Of a DNA stretch of 64,000 nt, positions 51,848 to 61,103 are shown piece after piece. The first letter of the stretch is position 1, and each line of letters opens with the position of its first letter. Source of the DNA: Phycisphaerales bacterium (lineage in GTDB: Bacteria > Planctomycetota > Phycisphaerae > Phycisphaerales > UBA1924); contig JAVJVK010000019.1 of the NCBI GenBank assembly GCA_040221175.1, positions 186,001 to 250,000 of the forward strand, in the 5' to 3' direction. The notes beneath the pieces were generated by a model, which saw nothing but the letters and a program-made list of their open reading frames with translations, made no database searches and was not told the origin of the DNA. The position numbers and the translations under genes are program-made.

Positions 51848-53334
51848 CCAAGCAAGCCCTGCGCTTCATCCAAGAGCGCGTTGGCGGCAGCCTCATCGGG
51901 GGCCTCGGCGATCAACCGAACGATGGGCTCGGTGTTGCTCGCCCGGACGCTCAGCCAGGCCTTCTGATCATCCAGATCGATACGCACGCCGTCCTGCAGG
52001 TCGACTCGGCCTCGATCCTTGAAGTGGGCGGCCACGGCCTCAATCGCCGGCCTGGCGGCGTCCTTGCTCGCAATGTCCTGCTTGCGCTTCACGATGGCGT
52101 AGCTGGGCAGGCCGTCGACGAGTTCGCTCAGCGGCTTGCCGTGCCGGGCCATGAGCGCGAGCGTCAGCCCCATGGCCACGACCGAGTCGCGCACGAAGGA
52201 GACCTCCGGCCAGATCACCCCGCCGTTGCCCTCGCCGCCAAGCACGACGTTCTTCTCATCAGCCAGCAGTTCCAGCATCCGGCCCACCACGTGGGCTTCG
52301 CCCACCGGCGTGCGCTCGACGCGGGCGCCGAAGCTTTCGGCCAGGTCGTCGATCATCCGGCTGGTCGAGAGGTTGGTGACCAGGACGGCGTCGCTCGGGT
52401 CGTCCTCGACCTCGAGCAGCGCGAGCGCCGAGAGCACGAGCGTGTACTCTTCGCCGATGTAGCGGCCCTTCTCGTCCACGATTGCGAGTCGATCGGCGTC
52501 AGGGTCCTGTGCGAAGCCCACGTCGGCATTGATGCCCGGCACCACCGTGCACAGCCCGCCCTTGCCCGAGAGGTTCTCACGCGTCGGCTCGGGCGTATGG
52601 GGGAAGACGCCGCTTGTCGAACAATTCAGGGGCACCACGTCGCTCAAGTAGTCCAGGAACGGGACGCCAACCAGCGCGCCCGAACTGTTCACCGCGTCGA
52701 GCACGCACCGCAGCCCCAGGGAACCGTCCTGCTCCCAGCGCTCGACGGCCGCGTCGGAGAGCAAGCCGATCACGCGCCCGGCAACCTCGACCCAATGGTG
52801 GTACGAGGCGTCGTTCTCATCGGTGAGCGGCCGGAACGCCACGGACTCGCCCCAGCTCGGCCCCCGCTGGAACTGCTCGATGATCTCGCTGGCCAATTCG
52901 GCAGGCGGGGCGCACGCGAAGTCGAACTCGAACTGGCCGCCGCCAGCGACGCCGGCAATCAGCAGCTTCAGCCCGTTCCATTCCTGGGGGTTGTGGCTGG
53001 CCGTCACGATGACCGCCCCGTCGACCTCGCCCATGGCCGCATGACCGATGGTGGGGGTGCTGGCCACGCCCAGCCTGCTGACCGAGCAACCCGTCCCGAG
53101 AAGCCCGGCCACCGCCGCTTCGTAGATCGCCTCGCCGCCCCGCCGGCCGTCGCGTCCGATGAGTAGGTGCGGCGACGATCCGCGCTGGGCCAGGAACGTC
53201 CCGAAGGCCGCGGCGTACCGCAACGCCAGGTCCGGGGTCAGGCTCTTGCCGGTAATGCCTCGCATGCCGCTGACGCCAAGCATGAGGGGGGCATGGGACT
53301 GGTTCTCGGTCGCGCTGGTGGTGTTCTGGGCCAT
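51844..53334 (-). CDS. Alpha-D-phosphohexomutase (phosphoglucosamine/phosphomannomutase family)
   Basis: 496 residues from the ATG at 53334. The family landmarks are the N-terminal LMLGVSGMRGITGK, the phosphoserine loop VIVTASHNPQEWNG, the metal loop DPDADRLAIVDE, the sugar-binding GGEGNGGVIWP and the C-terminal phosphate loop VRASNTEPIVRLI. It interconverts hexose 1- and 6-phosphates for cell-envelope sugars. It is somewhat longer than GlmM (about 445), so glucosamine, mannose or glucose specificity is open. Confidence 0.93.
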   Translation of the reverse strand: MAQNTTSATENQSHAPLMLGVSGMRGITGKSLTPDLALRYAAAFGTFLAQRGSSPHLLIGRDGRRGGEAIYEAAVAGLLGTGCSVSRLGVASTPTIGHAAMGEVDGAVIVTASHNPQEWNGLKLLIAGVAGGGQFEFDFACAPPAELASEIIEQFQRGPSWGESVAFRPLTDENDASYHHWVEVAGRVIGLLSDAAVERWEQDGSLGLRCVLDAVNSSGALVGVPFLDYLSDVVPLNCSTSGVFPHTPEPTRENLSGKGGLCTVVPGINADVGFAQDPDADRLAIVDEKGRYIGEEYTLVLSALALLEVEDDPSDAVLVTNLSTSRMIDDLAESFGARVERTPVGEAHVVGRMLELLADEKNVVLGGEGNGGVIWPEVSFVRDSVVAMGLTLALMARHGKPLSELVDGLPSYAIVKRKQDIASKDAARPAIEAVAAHFKDRGRVDLQDGVRIDLDDQKAWLSVRASNTEPIVRLIAEAPDEAAANALLDEAQGLLG

Positions 53335-53407
53335 GGGGTCGAGGCTAGGCCCCGGACGGTGCGGCCTTCGGCGGTGTCTACCTGTATGAACCCCGTAGGA
53401 GCCCTCC

Positions 53408-54490
53408 ATGAAACACCAACGGATCGCAATCCTGGCCCTCAGCGGCCTGGTCCTCACGCAGGCCGCATCGGCCACACCGCTGCCGACGCATTGGCTGCAG
53501 CCACAAATGGCTGGGTTGAACCAACCCGCCGACCGAAACGCCGCCCTGGACTACTGGCGGCTGGTGAACACCGCCACGTACGCCGATGACCTGCCCGCAC
53601 GGGCCGGCGAAGCCTTCAAGCTGTTCCACCCCGACCCCGAGGGAGAAGCCGAGGCCGTTGAGGCGCCCGCCTTGCTCCTGCCTGGCGGCGCGTTGCATGC
53701 CGAATTGGCCGAGATCGGCGACTTCCTGGAAGACCTCGAGCGTGCCAGCCGCGAGACGCACTGCGACTTTCAGGTCCGCTATGAAGACGGGTACGCCGCC
53801 TTGCTGCCCCATCTGGGGCACATGCGAAACTTCGCCCGCTTGCTGGTGACCGACGCCAGACGGTTGGCCCTTGCCGGAGAGACGCAAGCCGCCGCCGAAC
53901 GACTGGCGACCGCCCTCCGAATGGCTCGACACGTCACCGGCGACCGGATCCTCATCAGCTCCCTGGTCTCGGCGGCCATGACCGACGTGGCAATCAAGGA
54001 GGCCTACTGGCTGCTCGACCGAACGCAGGACGCCGAACACGTCCGCGAGATCCTGGGTCAGGCGCTCGAGCGCTTCCCCGCCGACGACCCTCACAACGTC
54101 GAACTCGCCCTGCGGACCGAGCGTGACCTGATCGGCTCGCTGGCCCGGCAGTTCCGCGGGCCAAACGCCGGGGATGACTTCGCCGACGTGTTCTTCCAGA
54201 TGACCGAGTCGACCAGCGACGACGTCGAGCGGGAGCTGCGGTCGCTCGATGGCGAGCAATTCAGGCGGCAGGTCGAGCGTGCGGTCGATTCGTTTGATCT
54301 CGTGTTCGACGCTTGGGACAGCAGCGATCCGCAGGGAGAATTGCGGGCGATCGAGTCGCGGCTGGTGGAGGGCGACTTCGGGCCGGTCGCCCGCGTGGCC
54401 GCTCCGTCGTTGTTGCGGGCCCAGGCCTCGGACGCTCGGGCCCGCGCGCAGCTCGAGCAGTTCCGCGGGCGCGTGAACCCGGATGGCTGA
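53408..54490 (+). CDS. Exported helical protein of unknown function
   Basis: 360 residues with a signal peptide ending near AASA. The rest is predicted to be mainly alpha-helical and resembles a tandem helical scaffold (LVTDARRLALAGETQAAAER, then ATALRMARHVTGDRIL). The gene overlaps the following sigma-factor gene by eight bases, so it heads a three- or four-gene operon. I do not recognise the family. Confidence 0.72.
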   Translation: MKHQRIAILALSGLVLTQAASATPLPTHWLQPQMAGLNQPADRNAALDYWRLVNTATYADDLPARAGEAFKLFHPDPEGEAEAVEAPALLLPGGALHAELAEIGDFLEDLERASRETHCDFQVRYEDGYAALLPHLGHMRNFARLLVTDARRLALAGETQAAAERLATALRMARHVTGDRILISSLVSAAMTDVAIKEAYWLLDRTQDAEHVREILGQALERFPADDPHNVELALRTERDLIGSLARQFRGPNAGDDFADVFFQMTESTSDDVERELRSLDGEQFRRQVERAVDSFDLVFDAWDSSDPQGELRAIESRLVEGDFGPVARVAAPSLLRAQASDARARAQLEQFRGRVNPDG

Positions 54491-55079
54491 ACACCCTTCC
54501 AACCACGCGAGCAGCGGCGGCCTTGCAGAAGACCGCGCGCTGCTGCGTGCCATGCACGCGGGCGATGAGCGTGCAGCACGGGAGCTGTGGAGCCGATTCG
54601 CCGGCAGGCTTCGTGTATACGCACGGTCGCTTTCGGTTGACGCCGACGCCGACGACCTGGTGCAGGGCGTGTTCCTCGAGGTCCTACGGCTGCGTCGAAG
54701 CAGGATACGAGCCGTGAAGGACCCCGCGGCGTGGCTCTGCACGCTGACCCGAAATGCGGCGATGAACGACCGGAGAAGCCATCGGCGACGGTGCCAGCGG
54801 GAAGCGTCGGCAGGAATGCCGGCCGACCGGACGCGCACCGCATCGGATCACGATGACGCGAGCCTGGTGCTCGAACGCGTTCCCCAGCCCTTGCGCGAGG
54901 CCGTCGTGCTCCGCCATGCCTATGGCTTTACGCTCGAACGCCTGGCCGACGCGTTGGGCGTGTCACGTTCGACGGCCGCGGATCGATACAGCCGGGGCCT
55001 GGCCCTGGCCCGCGAACTGGCCGCCGAGCCCGTCCACCCCCCTGCCCGCCTGCCGGAGGAACCAAGCCATGCCCCTTGA
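54483..55079 (+). CDS. ECF-type RNA polymerase sigma factor
   Basis: 198 residues. Region 2 is visible in ARELWSRFAGRLRVYARSL and ADDLVQGVFLEVLRLR, and region 4 in LREAVVLRHAYGFTLERLA with the helix-turn-helix GVSRSTAADRYSRGLA. Regions 2 and 4 are linked by a short Arg-rich segment and no region 3 is present, as expected for group IV sigma factors. Overlaps the next gene, a membrane protein that may be its anti-sigma factor. The target regulon is unknown. Confidence 0.88.
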   Translation: MAEHPSNHASSGGLAEDRALLRAMHAGDERAARELWSRFAGRLRVYARSLSVDADADDLVQGVFLEVLRLRRSRIRAVKDPAAWLCTLTRNAAMNDRRSHRRRCQREASAGMPADRTRTASDHDDASLVLERVPQPLREAVVLRHAYGFTLERLADALGVSRSTAADRYSRGLALARELAAEPVHPPARLPEEPSHAP

Positions 55080-55452
55080 CGATCGACGTGACTATCCGGC
55101 GGGACCGATGCCCGAGGTCATCTCGCGCGCCGTTGCCAGGCGTCGCCGCGTGATCCGCGTGCGACGCGGGGGCGTCGTCGCCGCGGCCCTGCTGCTGGCA
55201 GGGACTGGCGTATGGCTCGCATGGCCCCAAGCCCGCTTGGTGGACGAAACCGAGCGCATCGCGTCGGTAGACCCACCGAACGCGATCGACCCACCGCCCG
55301 CGTCGTTCGCGCGTGTCTCGGTGCTGGCGCTCCGGCTGGCCGGTCCAGACGAGGTGGAGGCAATGCCCGCCGCGGCCGTTGCAACGCGGTCCGAGACGGT
55401 GTTCGGGCTCCGCCACCGGGATTCGGGCGAGGGGCCCTCTCCGGCTTCATGA
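55069..55452 (+). CDS. Single-span membrane protein, possible anti-sigma factor
   Basis: 127 residues from the ATG at 55069, with GGAGGA nine bases upstream and an 11-base overlap with the sigma gene. A basic N-terminal region (ISRAVARRRRVIRVRRGG) precedes one membrane helix (GVVAAALLLAGTGVWLAW), and a short periplasmic tail follows. There is no zinc anti-sigma (HCxxC) motif. The assignment as sigma regulator rests on position and topology only. Confidence 0.65.
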   Translation: MPLDDRRDYPAGPMPEVISRAVARRRRVIRVRRGGVVAAALLLAGTGVWLAWPQARLVDETERIASVDPPNAIDPPPASFARVSVLALRLAGPDEVEAMPAAAVATRSETVFGLRHRDSGEGPSPAS

Positions 55453-55486
55453 AGACGCCGCGCGCCCCCGGCCGATAAGGCTTGCA

Positions 55487-58400
55487 ATGGCGCCCCAGCC
55501 CTTTCAATGCGTCCTCGCCGTCCTGGCCGCCCTGCTGGCGTCCCTCGCCCCGGCCCAGATTCCCGAGGACCAGGGCGAATCGGCGCCCGTGATCACCCGA
55601 CCGAGTTCGATCGGCCGCATCGTGCGGCACTTCGACTTCGAGGAGCGCAGCTTCAACGCGCTGGACATCCCGCTGTACTGGATCCGCGCCCAGCACGACC
55701 CCGAGGTACGCGAACGCCCGGGCTTTCCCATCACCAACCTTGGCCGACTCGATTACGCCTCGCCCACGTCCAGCGGCGTCGGCTCGGTCAGGCTGGCGAC
55801 CACGGGCGGGGGCACCAGCCTGCGGCTCGAGCGCGGCGTCGTGCCCACCTTTCCATCGGTGCGTTACGCCGTGGGGGCCATGGTCCGCGTCGAGGGCCTC
55901 ACGCACGCACGGCCCAGGCTGGCGGCGCGCCTGCTCGACGAAGCGGGCCTGCCCATCGAGGGCGCATCAGCCAGCGCGCTCGTCCACCCGTCGGCCGAGG
56001 GCTGGTCGAACGCGTTCGTGCCCGTGCTCATCAAGCTGCCCGCGGCGCCTCCGGGCGCCGTCTCGCTGCAGATCGACCTCGAACTCGTCCAGCCCGAACA
56101 ATTCGATGATCGGGGCGCCCAGTCCTACCAGCTTTGGAGCGAGGACTACCAGGGCACGGTCTGGTTCGACGACGTCGTGATCGTCCAACTGCCCACCGCC
56201 TCGCTCCAGACCGCGCGGGCCAGCAACGTCTTCCTCGCCGACGAAACGCCCGAGTTGCTGGTGCGCCTGCGGGATCTCTCGGGCGACCCGATCGACGTCG
56301 ACCTGCGCATCCGCGACGTCGATGGCGTGGTAGTGGCCCAGCGCAGCGAGCGCTTCGGCGCCGGCGCCCGCGAGTTTGGCTGGCGGCCCGACCTGCCGGC
56401 CCTGGGCTGGTACGAGGCCGAGCTCCTGCTGCGCGTCGGCCCCACGCCCATGCTGCGGCTCCGCGACCGGTTCGCGTGGCTGCCCGGGGGCGAGGGCGTG
56501 CACCTGGTCCTGCCCAGGGTCGACGGCGGCACGCCCGACCGGGTCGCCCTGGCGGCGCTGGGCGATCGCCGCCGCCTGGCGCTGCTCGTGCCCGGACACG
56601 AGGGCCAGCCCCTGCCCGACGCGGCGCAGGAAGTCTTCGAGCGTGCCGGGACGCGCTCGCTGCTGGCCACGGTGCGGGTCGATGCGGCGTCCGCTGAGCG
56701 GGCCGGCGCCCCGCCCCACGCGCCATGGACCGATCTTGCGCGTCGCTTGACGACCCTCCGATCGCGGCTTGGCGCCCAGAGCACCGCCGTCCTGGAGGTC
56801 GAGCCGGCCGGGCCCCACGACGCGGCGGCCGACCGGAGCGAGGCCGATCGCGCCCTGGCCGCGCTCGACGACGGGGCCCTGTGGGACGGCGTGCTCGTGC
56901 CGGTGGTCGATCGCCTGGCCGAGGGCGTCACGCGCTGGCACGTTGGCCCCCTGGGCGGCGACGCGCTGGCCGCCACGCCCGCCAGCGCGGCCCGGCTGGC
57001 CAGCATCGCGCGACGCCTGCACCGCCTGGCGCCCGACCCGACCATCGGCGTGCCGTGGTGGGGGGGCTTCGACCCCGCCGCCGCGCGCCTGCCCGACGCC
57101 CGCCCGCCGCGCGGCGGGGCCGAACGCATCGACTGGTCCCTCACCGTGCGCGCCCCGCGCGACGCCGATGGCCCCTGGGTCCGCGAGACGGCCCGCAAGA
57201 TCCGCACGATGCTGGACTCGGGTGCCGCCGCCGAGGGCGTCATCGTGCTGACGCCCCTGGACGAAGCGCAGTTCGGCCGCCACGCCGTGGTGGCGCGCCT
57301 GGCCGAGCAGGTGCTGGCCTTCTGGGACACCCTTGATGCGCCCCCGCCCAGCGCCCGGGCCGAGGCGCCGCCGGCCACGCTGCGCCTGGCGTTGGCCGAC
57401 GCCTTCCGCTGGCGGCCCGACAACGAGCACGAGGAAGCGCGAGCCAGCGGCGAGGCCATGAGCGACGCCGGCGGCGAGCCCGCCGAAGCCCCCGGCATCG
57501 AGGCCACCGCCCAGTTGGCGGCCTTTCGCGGCATCGGCGACCGGCTGGTCGGCCGGCGGCTGGTGCACGGCTTCACCAACGCCGACGGCGTGCGCGCGAG
57601 CGTGTACGAGCCGGTGGTCTCCCGCTCGGGCGGCGGCGGGGGCCTGCTCGTGCTCCATCCGGCCGGCCCCACGACATCCGCCGGCCCCGGCGGCCCGGGC
57701 GGGAGCGCGCCCACCCACTTCGAGCTCTACCTGGGCGACGAGCCGGTCCGCGTGTACGACGTCTTCGGCAACGCGCGCGAGGTCGCCGCGACGCCGCTGG
57801 ATGGGCAGGCGAGCGAGTCGCCGCGGCTTGCCCACCGCATCGAGCTTGGCGACTGGCCGGTCTTCGTCGAGGGGGTGGACGTCGACCTGCTGCTGTTCAT
57901 CGCCTCGCTGCGGCTCGAGCCGGCGCGCCTGCCGGCCATCGACGCCGAGCACCGCGCGGCCCTGGTGATGCGCAATCCCTGGCCGGGGGCCACCAGCGTG
58001 CGCGTGCGGGTGGTCTCGCCGGGGGGCTTCGGGGGCCAGCCGGTGACCCGGCGCTCGTGGGAGATCTCCCCGCGGCTGACCGAGCTGCTGCTCGAGGGCG
58101 CCGCCGAGCGGCGCACGCCCATCAACATCCGCTTCCGGCGCAGCGAGCCGGCCGGCCGCAAGAACCTGGGGCTCGAGCTGGACGTCCGCGGCGAGCACGC
58201 CGCGCGGCGCGTCTACGTCGACGTGCCCTTCGAGATCGGGCTGGATTACCTGAGCGTGTCGGCCTCGGCGCGGCGCACGCCCGAGGGGCTGCTGGTGCAG
58301 GCCGAGGTGCGCAACCTGGGCGATCGCCCCGTGTCGCTGGAGGCCACCGCCATCGCGCCCGGGGCCCGGCGCGAGCGGGCGACCATCGCGCGCCTGCCCG

Positions 58401-58525
58401 CGGGCGCCACCGCGCGGCGCGACATCCTCATCCGCGCCTCGGCCAGCGCGGGCGACCGCGTGCTGCTGGCCATCGAGGACATCGACGCGGGCGGGCGGCT
58501 GAACTACGAGGTCGAGGTTCCCTGA
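55487..58525 (+). CDS. Large exported protein of unknown function
   Basis: 1012 residues from the ATG at 55487; a signal peptide ends near LAPAQ. The frame is open further upstream inside the anti-sigma-like gene, which is not used. A beta-rich N-terminal part resembles a carbohydrate-binding or jelly-roll domain (residues about 80-210, ending EDYQGTVWFDDVVIVQLP). The middle has a TIM-barrel-like region with WWGGFDPA and a helix pattern, but no catalytic motif I can name. The last 100 residues look like an Ig-like CARDB domain (LLVQAEVRNLGDRPVSLEAT, then LPAGATARRDILI). Probably part of the sigma-factor operon. Not recognised. Confidence 0.75.
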   Translation: MAPQPFQCVLAVLAALLASLAPAQIPEDQGESAPVITRPSSIGRIVRHFDFEERSFNALDIPLYWIRAQHDPEVRERPGFPITNLGRLDYASPTSSGVGSVRLATTGGGTSLRLERGVVPTFPSVRYAVGAMVRVEGLTHARPRLAARLLDEAGLPIEGASASALVHPSAEGWSNAFVPVLIKLPAAPPGAVSLQIDLELVQPEQFDDRGAQSYQLWSEDYQGTVWFDDVVIVQLPTASLQTARASNVFLADETPELLVRLRDLSGDPIDVDLRIRDVDGVVVAQRSERFGAGAREFGWRPDLPALGWYEAELLLRVGPTPMLRLRDRFAWLPGGEGVHLVLPRVDGGTPDRVALAALGDRRRLALLVPGHEGQPLPDAAQEVFERAGTRSLLATVRVDAASAERAGAPPHAPWTDLARRLTTLRSRLGAQSTAVLEVEPAGPHDAAADRSEADRALAALDDGALWDGVLVPVVDRLAEGVTRWHVGPLGGDALAATPASAARLASIARRLHRLAPDPTIGVPWWGGFDPAAARLPDARPPRGGAERIDWSLTVRAPRDADGPWVRETARKIRTMLDSGAAAEGVIVLTPLDEAQFGRHAVVARLAEQVLAFWDTLDAPPPSARAEAPPATLRLALADAFRWRPDNEHEEARASGEAMSDAGGEPAEAPGIEATAQLAAFRGIGDRLVGRRLVHGFTNADGVRASVYEPVVSRSGGGGGLLVLHPAGPTTSAGPGGPGGSAPTHFELYLGDEPVRVYDVFGNAREVAATPLDGQASESPRLAHRIELGDWPVFVEGVDVDLLLFIASLRLEPARLPAIDAEHRAALVMRNPWPGATSVRVRVVSPGGFGGQPVTRRSWEISPRLTELLLEGAAERRTPINIRFRRSEPAGRKNLGLELDVRGEHAARRVYVDVPFEIGLDYLSVSASARRTPEGLLVQAEVRNLGDRPVSLEATAIAPGARRERATIARLPAGATARRDILIRASASAGDRVLLAIEDIDAGGRLNYEVEVP

Positions 58526-58544
58526 GCGGCCCGGAGCCATCCGC

Positions 58545-59348
58545 TCACGCCCGGCGCAGCAGCCAGACGGCGTAGCCGGGCGCGCCCGGCGCGGGCGGCT
58601 CCATGGGCGCGCCCGCCTCGTCGGCGCAGCCGGCAAGCTCGAAGCCCGACGCCCGAATCAACGCGTCCCACTGGGCCCGGTCGTAGCTGCGCAGCTCGTA
58701 GTGGCTGGGGATGATCTCGCTGCCGCCCGGCCGGGTGACGGCCAGCACGTTGTGGACCTGCTCCATCCGGTCGCGGCCGCCGCGGGCGGGGGTGTACTGG
58801 ACGACCTGCCGCACGTGCAGCGGGCCGCGGGCGCCCTCCCACACGTCCTCGCTGGGCTGCTCGACGCCGTAGACGCTCATGCTCAGGCCCACCGCGTAGA
58901 CGCCCCCGGGCCGCAGGGCCCGCCGCACGCGCTCCAGGTGGTCCAGCACGGCCCGGTCGCCCTCCAGGTGGCGGATGGTGTTGATGGGGTTGAAGGCCAG
59001 CTCGAAGCGCCAGCCGGGGGCCAGGGCGTGGGCGTCGAAGCCCTCCATGGTCGCCACGCCCAGCCTGTAGAGCCGCTCGTCGGCGGCCTCCAGGCGCTGC
59101 TTCGCGTAGTCGATCATCTCGGCCGAGGCGTCGAAGCCGGCGATGCGCACGCCGCGGACCACGGCGGCGCGCACGCAGCGCCCGCTTCCGCAGGCCGGCT
59201 CGAGCCACGGGCCGGCGGGGTCCAGGCCCAGGCGCTCGCACAGGCGCTGCAGGCCGTCGATCTCGGCGGCCGTGCCGGTGGCGTGCAGCACGTCGTAGAG
59301 CAGCGGCTGGTCGTAGAATCCGCGCGCGATGTCGCCGGCGTCGCTCAC
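58545..59348 (-). CDS. SAM-dependent methyltransferase (class I)
   Basis: 267 residues. The SAM motif I is WLEPACGSGRCVRAA, motif II is IAGFDASAEMIDYAKQRL, motif IV is FELAFNPINTIRHL and the post-motif segment is ALRPGGVYAVGLSMSVYG. The substrate is unknown. It is transcribed alone, convergent with the large exported gene (20-base gap) and divergent from the next gene. Confidence 0.87.
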   Translation of the reverse strand: MSDAGDIARGFYDQPLLYDVLHATGTAAEIDGLQRLCERLGLDPAGPWLEPACGSGRCVRAAVVRGVRIAGFDASAEMIDYAKQRLEAADERLYRLGVATMEGFDAHALAPGWRFELAFNPINTIRHLEGDRAVLDHLERVRRALRPGGVYAVGLSMSVYGVEQPSEDVWEGARGPLHVRQVVQYTPARGGRDRMEQVHNVLAVTRPGGSEIIPSHYELRSYDRAQWDALIRASGFELAGCADEAGAPMEPPAPGAPGYAVWLLRRA

Positions 59349-59464
59349 GCGGGCAGGTTAGGGCCCCGGCCCGGGCGCCATGGGCCGACCCGCCTCGCCG
59401 AACCGCGCTGCGCGAACCACGCGACACGCACGCGACACGAACGATGCCACGCGAGCGACGCCAA

Positions 59465-59496
59465 GCAAGCCCCGAGAGAGCAAGCCCCGAGAGATT
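59465..59496. repeat. Short tandem duplication upstream of the 59515 gene
   Basis: GCAAGCCCCGAGAGA occurs twice in direct tandem just before the ribosome site of the downstream gene. It is short and may be chance duplication; its place in the leader could affect translation. Confidence 0.55.
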
Positions 59497-59514
59497 TCCC
59501 CTGGAGGAACGCCC

Positions 59515-60792
59515 ATGATCGAGCCCGCGCGGTGGATGCCCAAGCCAAACTCCTTACGAGCCAGCCTGCGCGCTCCGCTGGTCGGCGCGCTGGCGCTGCT
59601 GGCGGTGGGTGCGCCCGCGCTCGCCCAATCCACCAGTCAGCCCGCCAGCCAACCCACCAACGAGCCCACCAGCGAGCCCGTGCGCCTGTTCGAGGCCGGC
59701 GGCCGCGCGGTGCTGGTGCACGGGGTCCCCGGCGATGGGCGGATCGACTTCGGCGGCGCGCCCCTGGCGGTCGAGGGCCAGCCGGTGCGGCGCGTGGTGG
59801 GCGCGGCGGCCATGGGCGGGCACCTGCTGGTGGCCGTGCGCGACGGCGCGGTGCTGGTGTTCGAGCTGCCCGGCGCGTTCGAGGCGGGCGAAGCGGGTGG
59901 GGCGGGTGAGACGGGTGAAACGGTTGGCGCGGCCGGCGCCGGGGGCGGCGATGCCGGGCGAACGCCCCGTCTGGTGCAGGTGCTCGACGGCCTGGGCCGC
60001 GACCTCCGGGCGGCGGGGGTCGATCGCGAGCGCGGGCGGCTGCTGGTGCTGGCCGGCGGCACGACCGAGATGTTCGGCGTGACGCTGCACGAGCCCTCGT
60101 TCTGGCAGGAGGGGGATTCGACCCAGCGGGCCTACGTCGACCACGCCCGCTTCCTGGACATGCTGCGCGAGCCGGCCCCCACACCGGACGAGCCCGCCGG
60201 CGGCCAGCGTGGCGAAGACGGCCGGCCGGTCGCTGCCGAGCCCGGCGCCTCGGCCGATCCGCGGACGATGGCCATCGGCCCGCGTTCGCTGCTGCTGGCG
60301 ACCGATCGCGGTCTGCTCGAGCTGCTGCACCCCAACCGCAGCTACGCCGTGCTGGCCCGCGCGCCGCTGCCGGCGGGCGTGGCCCGGGTCGAGTCGCTGG
60401 CCTTCGCCGCGGGCGTGGGCGAGGGTCGCTGGCTGCTGGCCGGGCTGAACGAGCGTGCCGAGTGCGTGCTGCTGGCCGCCGCCCGCCCCGGCGGGCCGTG
60501 GACGGACCTTGGCGTGGCCACGCTGGACGCGGCGCTGGCGGGCGTCGGCGACGATGGCGAGGCGACGCCCATCGCCTGGCTTCCCGGATCATTCACGGTG
60601 GCCGACGACCGGGTGACCCTGTGCATCCGCGGCGAGCGCGGCGCGGCGGCGAGCTGGCCCGCCTGGCGCGAGACGCTGGCGGCCGACGATCTGACCATCC
60701 GCTGGCTGGACGGCGAAGGGGATGCGGGCGGTGATGGCGGCGGTGGGGGTGCTGGTGGGAGTGGCGGCGACGCCCCCGACGCGGGCCGATAA
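59515..60792 (+). CDS. Exported hypothetical protein
   Basis: 425 residues from the ATG at 59515 with CTGGAGGA eight bases upstream. A signal peptide ends near APALAQ, followed by a Ser/Thr/Gln/Pro linker (STSQPASQPTNEPTSEP). The body is propeller-like beta strands (VRDGAVLVFELPG, AIGPRSLLLATDRGLLELL), and the C-terminus is Gly/Asp-rich. No family recognised. A 21-bp palindromic array begins 17 bases after its stop. Confidence 0.7.
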   Translation: MIEPARWMPKPNSLRASLRAPLVGALALLAVGAPALAQSTSQPASQPTNEPTSEPVRLFEAGGRAVLVHGVPGDGRIDFGGAPLAVEGQPVRRVVGAAAMGGHLLVAVRDGAVLVFELPGAFEAGEAGGAGETGETVGAAGAGGGDAGRTPRLVQVLDGLGRDLRAAGVDRERGRLLVLAGGTTEMFGVTLHEPSFWQEGDSTQRAYVDHARFLDMLREPAPTPDEPAGGQRGEDGRPVAAEPGASADPRTMAIGPRSLLLATDRGLLELLHPNRSYAVLARAPLPAGVARVESLAFAAGVGEGRWLLAGLNERAECVLLAAARPGGPWTDLGVATLDAALAGVGDDGEATPIAWLPGSFTVADDRVTLCIRGERGAAASWPAWRETLAADDLTIRWLDGEGDAGGDGGGGGAGGSGGDAPDAGR

Positions 60793-60809
60793 GGCCCCGC
60801 CCCGGAGAA

Positions 60810-61103
60810 TCCTGCGGACGCGACGAAGGCTTCCGTGCCAGCCCGAGACGCTTCGGAGCCGGCACGGGCGGTGTTTGTGCCAGCACAAGATTCTTCCGTG
60901 CCAGTGCAGACGGTGTTCGTGCCAGCACGGAATCTTTCCGTGCATGGGCAGAACTCTTCTGTGCTTGTGCAGATTGATTCCGTGCTGGCACAAACTCTTT
61001 GGGCACTCGTGCAAAACACTTCTGCGCGAGCGCAGAACTGTTCTGCACGCCCACAAGATCATTCTGCGAGCCCGCAGAATCTTTCGCGGCCCCGTCAGGG
61101 CGG
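60810..61103. repeat. 21-bp tandem array C (palindromic hairpin units)
   Basis: Fourteen units of exactly 21 bp (60810, 60831 and so on to 61083) without indels. Most follow TTCYGYGC-NN-GYRCARAA plus three bases, so each is an inverted repeat. Arms change together: GTGC/GCAC at 60873, 60915 and 60978, GCAC/GTGC at 60999, TTCTGCGC/GCGCAGAA (perfect, 61020) and TTCTGCG/CGCAGAA (61062). A few units (60831, 60852, 61041) are weak. In the forward frame of the upstream gene the array would encode heptapeptides (SVPAQNS-like), but that gene ends at TAA before the array. 18 bases separate the stop and the first unit. Confidence 0.85.

Noticed and set aside
55967-58636. 889-codon minus-strand open frame
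   Set aside because: Antisense to the large exported gene; composition is Arg/Gly/Ala-rich with no recognisable domain.
60810-61103. Array C as a heptapeptide-repeat protein
   Set aside because: The upstream gene ends at TAA before the array, the first in-array ATG-like starts lack ribosome sites, and change is palindromic rather than codon-wise.
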